Shown: positions 12,561-22,892, counted from the first letter of the stretch. The stretch is DNA of 64,000 bases from Caenorhabditis remanei (GCF_010183535.1 NC_071332.1:16306001-16370000), one strand, 5' to 3'. Program-made: numbers and translations. The notes: a model not told the origin generated them from the sequence alone.

Positions 12561-13204
12561 ATTTCAGCAAAAACCGCGGTGAAGCAGCTCGAGGAGTCGA
12601 AATCCATGACGAGGCGTGGTGAATTCGAGGGTAATTGGGCGATTTCGCGTTGAAATGCGCGGAAAGACCGAAAAATCTCGATTTTCCCGAGGGAAAAGAG
12701 TTTTTCAGCCAATCGGCGGAAATCTTGGCGAAAATTGCCGAATTTCTCGAGTATCTGACCGATTTCAGGCCTTTCTCGAATAATTCCGTCGGGAATTCGC
12801 GAAAAAATCACGAAACACGAGGGAGAAGAGAGAGAAACGAGAAAAACGATGAAACGCCCGGAAATTCTGCGCAAAAAGTGGGAAGGCCTAAAGCCGCAAC
12901 GCGGCGCAGCGCTTCGCACTAGAGCGAACTTGCTTCCAAATTTAAAGGTGGGGCCAAAATTGGCGCCAAATTCAAAAAAGGAAAGCAAAATTTCGGGGAG
13001 AAAAACATCGAAAAACCCGAAAATGAAGTTTGCGAAGAAGTTTTTCGCCGTTCACGTTAATTTTCCGAGGGAAAACAAGTGAAAACTGTACATTAAAATC
13101 GAAAAATATCGATTTTATCGGACAAAAAATGGGCAAACCGACTGATTCGTCCGGTCGAGGGGAAAAATCGATAATCTCGAAATTTTCCGCCCGAGCGGAT
13201 ACAA

Positions 13205-13222
13205 CCTGGTCTAGATGCACCA
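13205..13222 (-). promoter_or_regulatory. Degenerate primer-binding site of copy 1
   Basis: This lies at the same position relative to the LTR as the site in copy 2. Only the last nine bases (GATGCACCA) of the tRNA-Gly-like stretch are kept. The upstream half has diverged. If copy 1 carries the ancestral or a degraded site, priming by tRNA-Gly would be weakened here. Confidence 0.6.
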
Positions 13223-13224
13223 AA

Positions 13225-13935
13225 TGTGGCCACCCCTTCTGTCTCCAGAAGGCCGCCGGTAATGTGCCGAGTGGGGTGGGAACATGGCCCAAAATAGACT
13301 TCCGTTTTAGGTGGTTCAGAGGTAAAAGGAAGTGTCCCGCTGTACAGTTAACACGTGTATTAAATAACCGATTTATTCAGGGGAAAAGCATGACCCGCGA
13401 GGGACTGCATTAAAAACCTGATCGATTATTTCCTTTCGGAAATTACATGAAAAGGGAGAAAAAAGGAGTAAGCGAGGTATTCGAGGAGTCGCTCTGGGGA
13501 TTCCTAGCTTGTTAAAGCTTAGGGGTGTCCAGAGAGACGCCGGCGAGGCTCACGAACAACTTCTACAACAAACAACAAAAGAGAGAATTGTTAGAAGAAC
13601 AAAACTAAAAACAAGACTAATTTAATTAATGGCTTTAGGCCAGGTGAGGGTGTCGGTCGATTACGGTCACAGTCGTTGAGGATGTGCGGCGCGGCGAGAC
13701 CCGACGAGGAAACAGCGTGCGCCTTTGACTGAAGAGACGCAGACACGACGGCGGCTTGAATTGGGAATATTACTTCCGCCTGAAATGGGGTTAAAGGGAC
13801 AGGGAAGAAGGGAGATAATTATATGAAAGTAAAATACGTAATAAATATAAACTAAATTAGAATAATTTAGTAATATAAATTACATTTTAGTTTGGAGTGT
13901 GGCAGGGACCTGATTCGGGGACCAGGGGACTGACA
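13225..13935 (-). repeat. 5' LTR of element copy 1
   Basis: Sequence shared with 39,486-40,207 ends abruptly at 13,935, where the two copies' flanks become unrelated. Read on the minus strand the unit starts TGTCAG and ends GGCCACA, giving the TG...CA ends of an LTR. It is 711 bp. Two bases after its end comes the primer-binding site. It contains an AATAAA on the sense strand and several CGAGG pentamers. The flank beyond 13,935 is host DNA. The target duplication cannot be checked because the other end is outside the window. Confidence 0.82.
13372..13377 (-). terminator. AATAAA in LTR, copy 1
   Basis: The plus strand reads TTTATT, so the sense strand reads AATAAA about 150 bp before the LTR end. 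This is where an LTR poly(A) signal is expected. The same hexamer is at 39,634-39,639 in copy 2. Confidence 0.55.
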
Positions 13936-15135
13936 CACGCTGCCGGTAGTCAGTAGGTGTAGGGATCGAACCCATGCTGGCGAAATCGTTTTGTTGATAT
14001 TTTTTAAACATTAATTCTCAATTTTTCAATAAGTTAGGAAGATTTTTTCTGCTTTTTAGGCCTTTGGACAGATTTTAGCACACAGTGTTGCTATTTTAGG
14101 ACAGATTTCTACTATGTGTCTTTATTCGAGTTTCTACTAAACGTTTCGGTATTTTCTCGGTGTGTTTTTCTGAAAATTCATAAATTCTGACCCAGTATCA
14201 ACTGGTTACAAAACTTGGGGGACTTTAGCTTTATATTTCTATAATTATAGTAAAAAATTCAAAACTCGCGCCTATTGTTAGAGTTCAATAGAGCGCATTT
14301 GCAACTTGCCAAATAGTGTCGGATATTTACGTTAGAGTGATTTTAAGTATGAAAATCGTGTTTTTAAGCAGAAAATTCAGTTTAAGCTCCGCCTACTTTG
14401 TAAAAATTGCGTTTGCCTTATTCAGTTGCTTTTTCAATCGAAATATGCTTGAACCCCGGTAAATGAGTGATAAGAATTCGAAACGAGAGAATATTCAATG
14501 AATTCCAACTAGAAAATTCAAAAAAAATTTCAGATTTTTCAAAAAATGGAAAATTCGAAAAATATCGATTATTTTTGCTCAAAATCGAAGAGATTTTACT
14601 GAAATCTGGAGGATATCTGCATGAAGCGACTGAGAAATGCGCAGAAAATTGAATTTGACGAAAAAAATGATGACAAATAGATTTTCAAACGAAATTTCAG
14701 CTTCTAATGGCAAAAATGAATAAAAAACTGTTGAGATAGGTGAAATTTAAGCTTTTAAATAAAAAATTCACCAAAAATCCGTAAAATAGCGCTTTTTTAA
14801 ACGAAAAAAATCAAAAATTTTCGCCGATTTTTTCAAATTCGTTTTTTTGGCGCCTTTTTGCAAGTCCGCATTATTTCGTGACGGTGTATGCGGTCAATGT
14901 GCGAAACTTGACGACGGCGTCATCTTCACAGATTTTCAGCGATAAAAGCTGAAAATTGATCGATTTTCGCAAATTTTCCGTTAAAAAAATGGAAATTGGG
15001 GGTTTAAGAATGTAAAGAAGTGCAAAATTTCAAAAAAATCCCAGAAAAATCAGCGAAAATTAAAACGAAAAAGTCTGATTTTTGTGATTTCTGGGTCATT
15101 TTTCTTCGGATTTTTTCTGGAAAATTGTTAAAAAA
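13936..15135. other. Host intergenic DNA between the two element copies
   Basis: This is AT-rich DNA with many A- and T-runs, typical of Caenorhabditis spacers, and contains no CGAGG that I could find. It marks the limit of element copy 1. No gene is supported; a short plus-strand frame near 14,467 looks incidental. Confidence 0.5.
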
Positions 15136-15181
15136 TTTATTTATGCAAAAATAATCAATTATTGTACAAAAATGGTTAATT

Positions 15182-15242
15182 TTTCTTCTTAAAAAACGCC
15201 TCCAACGGTTTCGATTTCTTCGGTGTTGAGCCGGCGACTTTA
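15182..15242 (-). CDS. Last exon of a host gene, cut by the gap
   Basis: The minus strand from the gap reads a Lys/Pro-rich C-terminus ending KSKPLEAFFKKKN and a stop. SKPLEAFF fits a PCNA-interacting (PIP) box spacing, with Ser where Gln is usual. A sense AATAAA lies at 15,141-15,136. Too little is visible to name the gene. A replication or repair protein is a speculation from the motif. Confidence 0.45.
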
Positions 15243-15342
15243 NNNNNNNNNNNNNNNNNNNNNNNNNNNNNNNNNNNNNNNNNNNNNNNNNNNNNNNNNN
15301 NNNNNNNNNNNNNNNNNNNNNNNNNNNNNNNNNNNNNNNNNN
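15243..15342. other. Assembly gap (100 N)
   Basis: Exactly 100 Ns, a conventional placeholder for unknown length. To the right is BEL/Pao pol without integrase. To the left is the end of a host gene. The missing material could include integrase, the 3' LTR of copy 2, and most of the host gene. Confidence 0.95.
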
Positions 15343-16533
15343 CATATCGGGGGTGCACGAGGATAACTTGGCATTAATGAACTCCGTCATAATCGGACTC
15401 TTCCACACGTGACGCTTGAACAGCTTTAGTAAGCAGTTAAGGGTCGAATGCGTATAAGTCACGACTCTGGCTAGGGAGTTGCTTCGCTCGAATGGAACGA
15501 AAGAAACGTACTGTTCATTACACTGAGTTAGAAGACACATGCCCCGGAGGGCTTCAGTCAGAGCGTTAAACTCTGGCTGATCTGTCGATTTCTCGACAAT
15601 GTCTGCCGATTTCTCAGCAGAACAGTCTACCGATTGCTCAGTAGGGTTTACCGATTTCTCAGTAGAATTTTTGTCAGATTTCTTCCGTGCCGCTATTATT
15701 TCCGAGGAAATAAGTTCGCGGAAGTCCGAAGGGCAATTCACATTGCCTTCGAGGCGACATGGCCATGTACTTGGAGGATTCGTTAAGAAGTCCGGGCCGC
15801 GAAACCATAAAGAGCAATTCTTTAATTCTTCGCTTCCCATTCCTCTCGTGGCAATATCAGCGGGGTTCTGATCGGTAGGGCAATGATGAAATGTGGACGG
15901 AATCTCGAGGGATTGCAGTCGATCACATGCTTCATTGATTGCTTTTACACGATTACTGACCCAGCATTTCTTTTGCTCGTTACGAAGAATCCAGTACAAG
16001 GCGACCATCGCATCAGAGAAGAATCTGACGGAGCTTGGGCGCTCCGAAGTCATCGCCGTTTCTACTGACATAGCAATTCTTGTTCCAATCTCAATCGCGA
16101 GTAATTCGAGACGAGGGATGGTCAAAGTCTTACTAGCCGATGGTTTAATCTTCGATTTTGCGGTCAAGAGACCAACCTTGGGTGGTTTGTCATCATACTC
16201 ATAGAGTATGTACACAGCACAAGCGTAGGTATCTTTGGAAGCGTCCGAGAAAACTAGAAGATGACTCTTCTTGTATGGACCACTAGGTCGCAACATGCGA
16301 GGTATCGTAATTGATGACTCGGAGAATTGCTTCCTAATAGCCTCCCACTGATTAAGTAGGGATCGAGGGACTTTAGACTTCCAATCGATACCGTCCGACC
16401 ATAAGTCTCGCATCAAAAGTTTGAAGGAAACGAATAGTGGAGCTAGAACACCGAGGGGATCGAAGGTTTCAGCCATACGGGAGGCCACCTGACGTTTTGT
16501 CGGGTGTGTCTCTAGCAACGTTGCTAACTTCAC
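15343..16533 (-). CDS. Pol: RT thumb/connection and RNase H, truncated by assembly gap
   Basis: This frame is about 397 residues before the Ns. Residues 1-90 carry the BEL/Pao segment after the RT (MAETFDPLGVLAP). RNase H follows with catalytic candidates D97 (FSDAS), E143 (RLELLA), D174 (FSDAMVALYW) and D226 (DQNPADIATRG). Integrase should come next but the sequence runs into the gap at 15,342. The bases left of the gap are host sequence, so the frame reading across the Ns is an artefact. Confidence 0.8.
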
Positions 16534-16539
16534 CGTATA

Positions 16540-17810
16540 TGTATCTTTTTACAGATCCCAAGTGGTATCCAAGTAGTTTTACTGTCGTTTCGCTTGTGAT
16601 CTCATCCCGAGGGAATTTCGCCATCTCATCTTGGCTATTCGTGATATATTCCCGAAGACACATGTTCATTGAGTTGAACGTCCTTCTTCGAGTCAATCCG
16701 AAGATCTTGTATCTCAGCCTTATTGTTCGAGGTCAACATACGTTATCAACGTAAATGTTCTGCCGAATCCGCTCAGCGATGCCGTCGGTCATTGCATTTA
16801 AAGTAATGATCGATAGTGGCAGCGAGGAGAAACGGAGAACACGTCATTCCGAAAGGAATCCGAGTAAATCGGAACTCGACGATGTTACCTTTAACAGGAG
16901 GCTTCGTGATATCTTTCAACCAGATAAACGAGTACAATTACGATCCTCGGGGACCAGACGTACCTGGTGAAAGGCTTTTTCAATATCACCCACCACGAGG
17001 TAGTCAGATAACCGAGAGCGAATGAGAATGTCGAATAGATCAACTAGCATGGACGGTCCAGGGTCGAGGCATCATTAAGACTGAGCTCACCACCTTTTTA
17101 CTACTTGCATCCAATACAATGCGCAGTTTAGTCGTAAGTGAAGATTCCTTCACTACGACTCGATGCGGAATGTAATACAGCGGATCTGTATCGTTATCCA
17201 TTTCCGGGGTTACCATCTCAATAATACCACTGGCGAGTTGCTTCTTTAGAATATCGTCATAATCTTGCATCAGATTCTTCTTTCTTTTCAGAGAGAGAAT
17301 TAGCTGCTCCAGCCGTTTACCGGCAACGCCGCGGTTTGACGCGAGGCGTGATTGCTTTCCGTTCCACGGAAGGGACACTAGAAGATATCCTTCTTCGGTG
17401 TAGCGGATGTTCTTTTCGAACTCAGCAACGAGGTCTTTGATTTCCGTCTTCTTTCCCTCAATAGGTCCTGGTTCTTCGATCCCAACATTCTCGAGATTCC
17501 ATAGTTGGGAGATCTCCGTATGGAGACGATCCACGGGATCTTTTGAATCCGCCGGAGTCATCAGTGAACCGATGAAGCTTTCACAATGGAATGCGTCAAT
17601 CTCATCACTGATGGAGTCGGACGGGGGAAGTGAAGAACGAGGTGGGGGAAAGATGATCGGAGCAAACTTCGTAAGCTCGACGAATCTTTCTGATGGAAGC
17701 AACAGTCTCTTCGAGGTTCCTAATAATCGTGACAACAAATCGTTACCCAGGATCATATCAATGAACTGTCCGTTAAAGGAACTATCCGCTGATAGTCTGT
17801 GGGGGGTCAA
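16540..17810 (-). pseudogene. Pol: reverse transcriptase segment with frameshifts
   Basis: Hallmarks of a BEL/Pao reverse transcriptase are readable across three frames. These are an N-terminal region ending LRIVLDASSK (near 17,100), a GDIEKAFHQV block with the first catalytic Asp (near 16,970), a RIPFGMTCSPF block (near 16,850) and YVDN at 16,742-16,753. YVDN replaces the more usual YVDD. At least three single-base frame changes interrupt it, mostly at homopolymers (C6, A5). It is therefore a pseudogene, or the consensus has homopolymer errors. It continues into the RNase H frame. Confidence 0.78.
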
Positions 17811-18354
17811 TTTTCTTGTCTCGAAGATAGCTAATATCTGCTGCGTTCAAACGAGGGCACACAAATTTAGTTTTCGGAAGTCGGGGAGCACCTGCGATTA
17901 GCATAGAGAATGGTTTACCATCCGTATGGAAAGATATCTGATAAATATTTGACTGCTCGGTAGTAGTTTTGCTATATCCCGAAATGGTCAAAGTTTTTGT
18001 TGCTAGGATGTCCAGGCCAAAGCGTTCGGCACTCTTATGAGAGAGCACGGAGAGCGATGCACCGGAGTCGACTAGTGCCAAAACCTTGTGACCATCCGTA
18101 GTCCGAAGAGCTACAAATGGAAGTTTCGAGATCTCGCCACAATCTTCAACAAGGGAAGCGTTATACAGGCTTTCTTGTGTCAGACGGTCGAGGAATAGCG
18201 GTAAACTTCTACAGAGGAGTGGATACTTATCAGAATCTGGACCCGAAGGTCTTTCTAGAGGCGCTGTTGCTGGCGAGGCAACAGTTGGAATGCGAGCCAA
18301 GGACGGCCCAGAGTCTACCCCTGGAAATTTATTGCGAGCCCCCGAGGGGGCCAC
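17782..18354 (-). CDS. Pol: aspartic protease segment
   Basis: The frame contains LVDSGASLSVLS, the DSG active-site motif of a retroelement aspartic protease, followed by a region typical of BEL/Pao between protease and RT. It would process Gag and Pol. It has no ATG of its own. The frame is entered near a T-run at the end of frame G and is left near a run of six C (about 17,801-17,806), after which the RT continues one frame away. No intact join is written here. I annotate it as a segment of a broken pol. Confidence 0.75.
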   Translation of the reverse strand: MAPSGARNKFPGVDSGPSLARIPTVASPATAPLERPSGPDSDKYPLLCRSLPLFLDRLTQESLYNASLVEDCGEISKLPFVALRTTDGHKVLALVDSGASLSVLSHKSAERFGLDILATKTLTISGYSKTTTEQSNIYQISFHTDGKPFSMLIAGAPRLPKTKFVCPRLNAADISYLRDKKIDPPQTISG

Positions 18355-19744
18355 GAAAAAATTCAGACAGAATTGGAGCCGGGGCGTCAGATGGATAATT
18401 TCGAGGGTCGCGGTAGTACTCTTTCAGAGTGCAGGCTCCCGTGTTGTGTTTACCTTGACAGTAAGCACACGTACTGAAATTCTTGCAATCTTCGGTACGA
18501 TGGGTCTGCTGAGCACAGTTGTGACAGGACCCAGTGGTACGGAAGTATTGCCGAACTTCGTACGAAGAAAGAGCGCACTGAAGAATGGAGTGACCGGGAC
18601 CACAGATGAAACAGCATTTCGAGGCGATTTCGGAGTCTCGAGGGAAGGTGTGATGAATGAATCTCTCATCATAACCTCTACCGAGCTTATAGCAAGGTTC
18701 GAGCTTTTCTCCGGGTTGTCCTCTCATGCCAGGAATCCGAGGCTTTGGCTTGTCTGTCGACGGGGTTGACGTGGGATGTCCACCTTGGTAGTTCCCGGCG
18801 TTCGGAGCTCCTCTTGGAGTCTGAGGCGGGGGGTTCCCAAAGGCTGCAAAACCATAACTCCGAGGAGTCATATTTCCCTGGTGGGCATTGGGCTGAGCAC
18901 CGAAGTGTCCCGTTCCGGCTTCACCAGGAGAGCCATTGCCGACATTATTCGACTTGGAATTCTTAGAGGCATTCTTAGACTTGCCGTCTCTGTTCGAAGT
19001 AGGCGGGTCGTTATTTCTAACTTTCGGTTTCTTCGAAGAAGAGTTGGCGGAGGGGTCGGTACGAGTACTGACGCCAGAGTTAGAATTACCTTTAGAACTC
19101 TTAGATTTATTCGAGCTCGCGGATACAGTCATCACTGACTCGTCCGGGATCTCTTTCAATCTCTCAGAGGCTGCAGCAGGCCGAAAACGATCAAAGAAAG
19201 CAAGATCTTTATGATAGCTCTCGTATTTATCGAGGATCTGAGTCGTCGTGGGCTGCGCACCGTTGATAAACAACGGTTTGATGAAATTCATCACTGGTAC
19301 CGGGAGTTTTTCCATCAGATTGCGGACAAACGCGGGAGAATCTACATCCTCCCCTAGATCTCGAAGACGTAGGACAAGCGATTTGCCTTCCTGTAGTTGG
19401 CGAGAAGAACGTTTCTGGTCAGTCTCGTGAAAAGTGAGCTCTCTGAAGCGCTTCAGAGCTTCCGTAACTCCAGAAGTGTCACCCTCGAAGGCGGTACGAA
19501 GACCTGATAAGGTAGCTTCGATCGCCTCGGCGGGGACACTTAAGTCGACATAGAAGCGCTTAGCGTCTCCGACAAGCTTCTTTTCCAAGATGGCCAGTCG
19601 CATTTCATCGGAAATTCGCGGATTTTCTACTCCAAGTTTTTCGAACATCGAAATGAACTTCTTGTATCTGAGCGCATCGCCAGAAAATTTCGGTAGAATA
19701 GCTTCGAGGTCGTAATAAGACAACCCCTTGTTACTCGACTTCAT
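18329..19744 (-). CDS. Gag frame G, BEL/Pao Gag (DUF1759-like) with three zinc knuckles
   Basis: This is 471 residues. Residues ~10-185 match the usual BEL/Pao Gag region (pattern LEAILPKFSGDALRYKKF, then helices to ~185). A long Ser/Asn/Gly/Pro linker (~205-345) follows. Then come three CCHC knuckles: C378/C381/H385/C390, C407/C410/H415/C420 and C426/C429/H433/C438. It is the capsid and nucleocapsid precursor. It starts inside the stop of frame F (ATGA). The protease frame follows in a different frame, with the change falling at a run of six T (about 18,355-18,362), so either programmed shifting, a mutation or a sequencing indel separates gag from pol. Confidence 0.85.
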   Translation of the reverse strand: MKSSNKGLSYYDLEAILPKFSGDALRYKKFISMFEKLGVENPRISDEMRLAILEKKLVGDAKRFYVDLSVPAEAIEATLSGLRTAFEGDTSGVTEALKRFRELTFHETDQKRSSRQLQEGKSLVLRLRDLGEDVDSPAFVRNLMEKLPVPVMNFIKPLFINGAQPTTTQILDKYESYHKDLAFFDRFRPAAASERLKEIPDESVMTVSASSNKSKSSKGNSNSGVSTRTDPSANSSSKKPKVRNNDPPTSNRDGKSKNASKNSKSNNVGNGSPGEAGTGHFGAQPNAHQGNMTPRSYGFAAFGNPPPQTPRGAPNAGNYQGGHPTSTPSTDKPKPRIPGMRGQPGEKLEPCYKLGRGYDERFIHHTFPRDSEIASKCCFICGPGHSILQCALSSYEVRQYFRTTGSCHNCAQQTHRTEDCKNFSTCAYCQGKHNTGACTLKEYYRDPRNYPSDAPAPILSEFFRGPLGGSQ

Positions 19745-20928
19745 TTTTCTGCCTCTCTCAGTCGCTCGGCAGGCGTCGTCAGTTTCCTCTTCCGAGGAGA
19801 CTTCGTTTGCGTCCGAGGAGCAAGAGTGCGGTCAGGACCAGAGTGTTCTTTCCTTTCACTGTCAGACAGAGAATGGAAGTTCGATTGAACATGATTACGA
19901 GGAGTAGAGGCTACAATCGGTTTGCACGAGGTTATGAAACGACCACCGTTTTCTGGATGCATCTCATTGATGGCGCCAGAAGGAATAGGTGATAACCCGG
20001 CTTCCCGAATCTGACACTGACGTGACAGGTGATCTGACGACATGCATAGAACGCATAAACCGTTCCTAGCACAATAAGCCGTTAATTTCGGACTTTCACA
20101 GTCGAACAGATCGTGGTTACCTCTACAGACCGGGCACGAGATCGGCAGTCCAGAGGACGCGGAGTTCGGGACCGTTCCGAGAAGCATACTAGAGGCTTCG
20201 TGGTTCCCGGTATTTGAGGAAATAACCGGGGGGACCACTGGAGGAACTTGCGTTCCACCAGAATTGGCGAATCCGACAGACGAGTGATGCTGAGCATTAT
20301 TACGATTCTCGTTGTCTTCATCTTGAGACGAGGGAGCAACATGATTGTTGATCGAATTGAGTTGGGCGATAGTATTGTCCACATATTGTTCCTCATCGTC
20401 TACGGGTGAATTAGCCACAATCTCCGAGATATCCGCTGCGTCAGTGGAGGATACCGCTTCGATGTGGTAATTCTGCTTCTCGAGGATAGTTTGCAGTTCC
20501 TTGATGGTTTTCTTGACGATGGGCAGGGTGATGGTCCGAGGCTTCAGGTCGAGATGAGCCTTAGCCACTTCGCGTAGACCGTTTCGTTCCTTGCTTGACA
20601 AGATTTCCGAGGAGTTCTTGATGGACTCAAAGAAATGAGTATCCGTTTCGATCATTCCTGCAATAACGATCAACTTTTTTCGTAGTTTGTCGATCGTCTC
20701 CAGTGCGAGAGCATCGTGGTCGACAGTGGAGTCGATGAAGGGCTGTGCGTCCTCCGAGGTTTTGAGGCCAGCGGAGCTTGCACGGGTGATGGCGTTCTTG
20801 ACATTGACTTGGGCCTTCTTGAAGTTTTCCGAGGGCTGTCGTTGCATCACGTTGTTGGTTGCGGCAGTTCCTCCAGATGTTGACGAGGGGTCGTTCCGCG
20901 GGGGGTTGGGTTGTCCGGTACCAGACAT
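19741..20928 (-). CDS. Gag frame F, N-terminal zinc-knuckle protein
   Basis: This is a 395-residue protein starting at the ATG after the TTTCAG acceptor. An upstream frame extension exists but lies in the presumed intron. The N-terminus is low-complexity Pro/Ser/Thr. About 35-160 is a helical region. About 165-260 is an acidic/Asn-rich linker. Two CCHC knuckles follow: C265/C268/H272/C277 and C292/C295/H300/C305. The C-terminus is basic (SPRKRKLTTPAERL). Its TGA overlaps the ATG of the next frame in ATGA, a -1 arrangement suited to stop-start coupling. It probably acts as a second capsid or nucleocapsid component beside frame G. Confidence 0.72.
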   Translation of the reverse strand: MSGTGQPNPPRNDPSSTSGGTAATNNVMQRQPSENFKKAQVNVKNAITRASSAGLKTSEDAQPFIDSTVDHDALALETIDKLRKKLIVIAGMIETDTHFFESIKNSSEILSSKERNGLREVAKAHLDLKPRTITLPIVKKTIKELQTILEKQNYHIEAVSSTDAADISEIVANSPVDDEEQYVDNTIAQLNSINNHVAPSSQDEDNENRNNAQHHSSVGFANSGGTQVPPVVPPVISSNTGNHEASSMLLGTVPNSASSGLPISCPVCRGNHDLFDCESPKLTAYCARNGLCVLCMSSDHLSRQCQIREAGLSPIPSGAINEMHPENGGRFITSCKPIVASTPRNHVQSNFHSLSDSERKEHSGPDRTLAPRTQTKSPRKRKLTTPAERLREAEK

Positions 20929-20966
20929 GGTTGATTGTTCACACGAAGGTGTAGGAAGATGAAAAG

Positions 20967-20969
20967 CTG
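20967..20969 (-). promoter_or_regulatory. Splice acceptor upstream of gag (TTTAATTTCAG)
   Basis: The minus strand reads TTTTTTAATTTCAG and the ATG of Gag frame F follows 38 nt later. Equivalent acceptors precede gene A (7,227-7,229), B (5,933-5,935), C (4,637-4,639), D (3,653-3,655) and E (25,642-25,644). They could accept a spliced leader in trans or a common 5' exon from the LTR leader. Confidence 0.55.
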
Positions 20970-22880
20970 AAATTAAAAAAGTATTCTTAAAGAGAATTGA
21001 GACCGGACAGAGGGCTATAAAGATTAAAAAACAGAGAAACAAAACGCTAAAGTCCGCTCTTGTACGGGCGAGTCCTGATGTCCATCCACGAACTGGCCTA
21101 ATTCGAAGCTGAAAACCAGGCTACACGACAAAAGCTAAAATTGTAGCATCAGCTGGGCTCAGTAGGAGGACGAGTCAGGTGAGCTCCGAGGCGTTGCCTT
21201 GGTAGGACGAATACCAAGTTATAATTACGTCTAACTCTAACTTAGTTCATCCTAAATGGATGTTATACAACGCATATCTCGTCATTGCTCAACTGCTCAT
21301 CGACCATCACTCCGGACAGTGAAAAACCTTCACATTCGGAAGTGTCGAGGCAACCAAAAACTAGAATTCCAGAATCGAAGTGGCTTGGGGTGTCGTCGCT
21401 TTACCGTAAGCTAAACACTTTCAGAGCCTCGCAACTCTGAGATTGAGGGGGACCTTTTCAGATAACAGTTCTGAGCTGGCTCTGGGATATCGTTTACCAG
21501 ACGAATACCCATTCAATTTGCGAGGGACCAAAGTTCTACTCATAGGAGTGTCATATACTATGGTATCGCGGGCGTGTTCTCCACTGTCTGGTGGCTTCTC
21601 ACCATAACACAGAGGTCTTCCGACAAAACACTACGAATTTACCCTGAAGTAGTCCGTCAGATGAAACTGGATCTGCTAATAGGAACTTCGGAACCCTTCG
21701 GTGGGGCACTACTACTTGGTGGGAGTGGCTGGTTACCTGTTATATATACCAGTACTCGATCAAGGTTATAGTAGCTTCTGGACAGGGAAGCTAGGCTTGT
21801 CCGACGCTTGTCGGTTTTCAACAAACCCTCTCTAGCAGGTAGCATTTTGAATCGCGGCTCATTATAGATCTCTGATGTATCGAGGATACGTATGAGACAG
21901 GATCTAGAGCTGAGATTGCGTGCTCGGTCCCCTAGAGAAGTCGGGAATATGTCCTCCTTGACCAGACGATCGAAATCGCCCGTTTAATCAACCTTTTACG
22001 ACTACACGGTGTCACCGCAAAAGATTGAGCTAGAGACATGAGATGAAATTGTACGTGTTTCTAACTTGTACCATAGAATAGACTCGGTTATGTGGAACGA
22101 GGGAGGGAATCGACCCACTCATCAACTGGCGGAAAACATTGCGAATATGAATCCGACGCGGAATTACTGTGCTAAGGAGCTCCCCATCTGGCTAAGATGC
22201 CGCTTTCTTCCGTAGACTACCACTTTTCCCAGTGAACCTTTGATTTTTGACGCATCCGATGCTTCAAATATCTCGAATTCTAACCACATCTGTGAACAAA
22301 AAACCGATTTTAACACGCTAGAAAAGCAGTACGATCTCGCCCCAGGACGCTCGAACGATCGTATCGAGCCTGCTTTCTACTCAATCTTGAGTTAATTTCA
22401 TAACATTTTACCCCTTTCAAGAGACTCGCTCTCGAGAAAGGCTTTTTTTTCTCATTACGTGCAGACTTGTAACCTAAAGAGGTGGACGATGGAATTGTTT
22501 AAATCGGTCTACTTTTATTTCTAAAATTAGTTGCTTATCTGTACTTAGCGCACTTGCATCAAATACTAGTAGTCATAAATACTACTACTCTCATCCGTTG
22601 ACGAGGATTCTGATGGAGCTCAAATGCACCGGAAATATCTTATGTCAGCCATAAGTTCACTCTGAGCTCATCGTTCTGGCTATTTGGGAAGGCCGTTCAA
22701 CCTTTGCCGAATACTGATCTCGAGGTCTCAAGGAGTGCCCATTGGGAGCGGAGAGCTATACACGGTCAGCTCCGAGAGCTATTTGCATCTAGGGTCAGCT
22801 CGTGAATGGGTATGGCTAAACATAGGTATTATATGTCTCTGTAATTGTATTTCAAAACTTCTATCAACACACTAAGAACC
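20970..22880. other. Non-coding spacer between gene E and gag
   Basis: This stretch has no supported gene on either strand. It keeps scattered CGAGG and is not obviously repeated elsewhere in the window. It could hold regulatory sequence for gag-pol. Nothing specific was recognised. Confidence 0.4.
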
Positions 22881-22886
22881 GGATCA

Positions 22887-22892
22887 TTTATT
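22887..22892 (-). terminator. AATAAA of gene E
   Basis: This is a sense-strand poly(A) hexamer about 115 nt after the stop codon of gene E, before a 1.9-kb non-coding spacer. Confidence 0.5.

Larger units (their letters stand above)
7230..13204 (-). other. ~6 kb non-coding leader of copy 1
   Basis: This is the stretch between the primer-binding site and the splice acceptor of gene A. No reading frame is preserved between the two copies, because indels move all frames. It is GC-richer than the flanking host DNA. It is studded with CGAGG and holds a degenerate ~180-bp tandem array (about 11,640-12,560), a repeated ~200-bp module (11,300-11,503, with a remnant at 8,848-8,907), a twice-occurring CGCTCCGGGGGGCCAGAGG block (8,792 and 9,019), and several perfect hairpins. 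I infer a long structured RNA leader. A role in packaging, splicing control or translation is possible but not shown. Confidence 0.6.
1..13935 (-). mobile_element. Giant BEL/Pao-like LTR element, copy 1 (incomplete at window edge)
   Basis: This is the first of two tandem copies of one large element. It reads on the minus strand, so its 5' LTR is at the right end (13,225-13,935), followed by the leader (to about 7,230) and genes A, B, C and D. Genes E, F/G and pol would lie left of base 1. The sequence from 1 to about 7,900 matches 26,096 to about 34,000 almost base for base; I noticed only single-base indels near 6,041, 7,330 and 7,912. Beyond 8,000 the copies differ by scattered substitutions and indels. 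It is dense in the pentamer CGAGG. The element class is inferred from copy 2, where the BEL/Pao gag-pol is visible. Confidence 0.8.

Noticed and set aside
15004..15358. Coding frame reading across the N gap
   Set aside because: The frame exists only because Ns carry no stops. The two sides belong to different genes.
21574..21771. Small frames in the E-gag spacer
   Set aside because: They are short, occur on both strands, and have no splice or start context that distinguishes them from chance.
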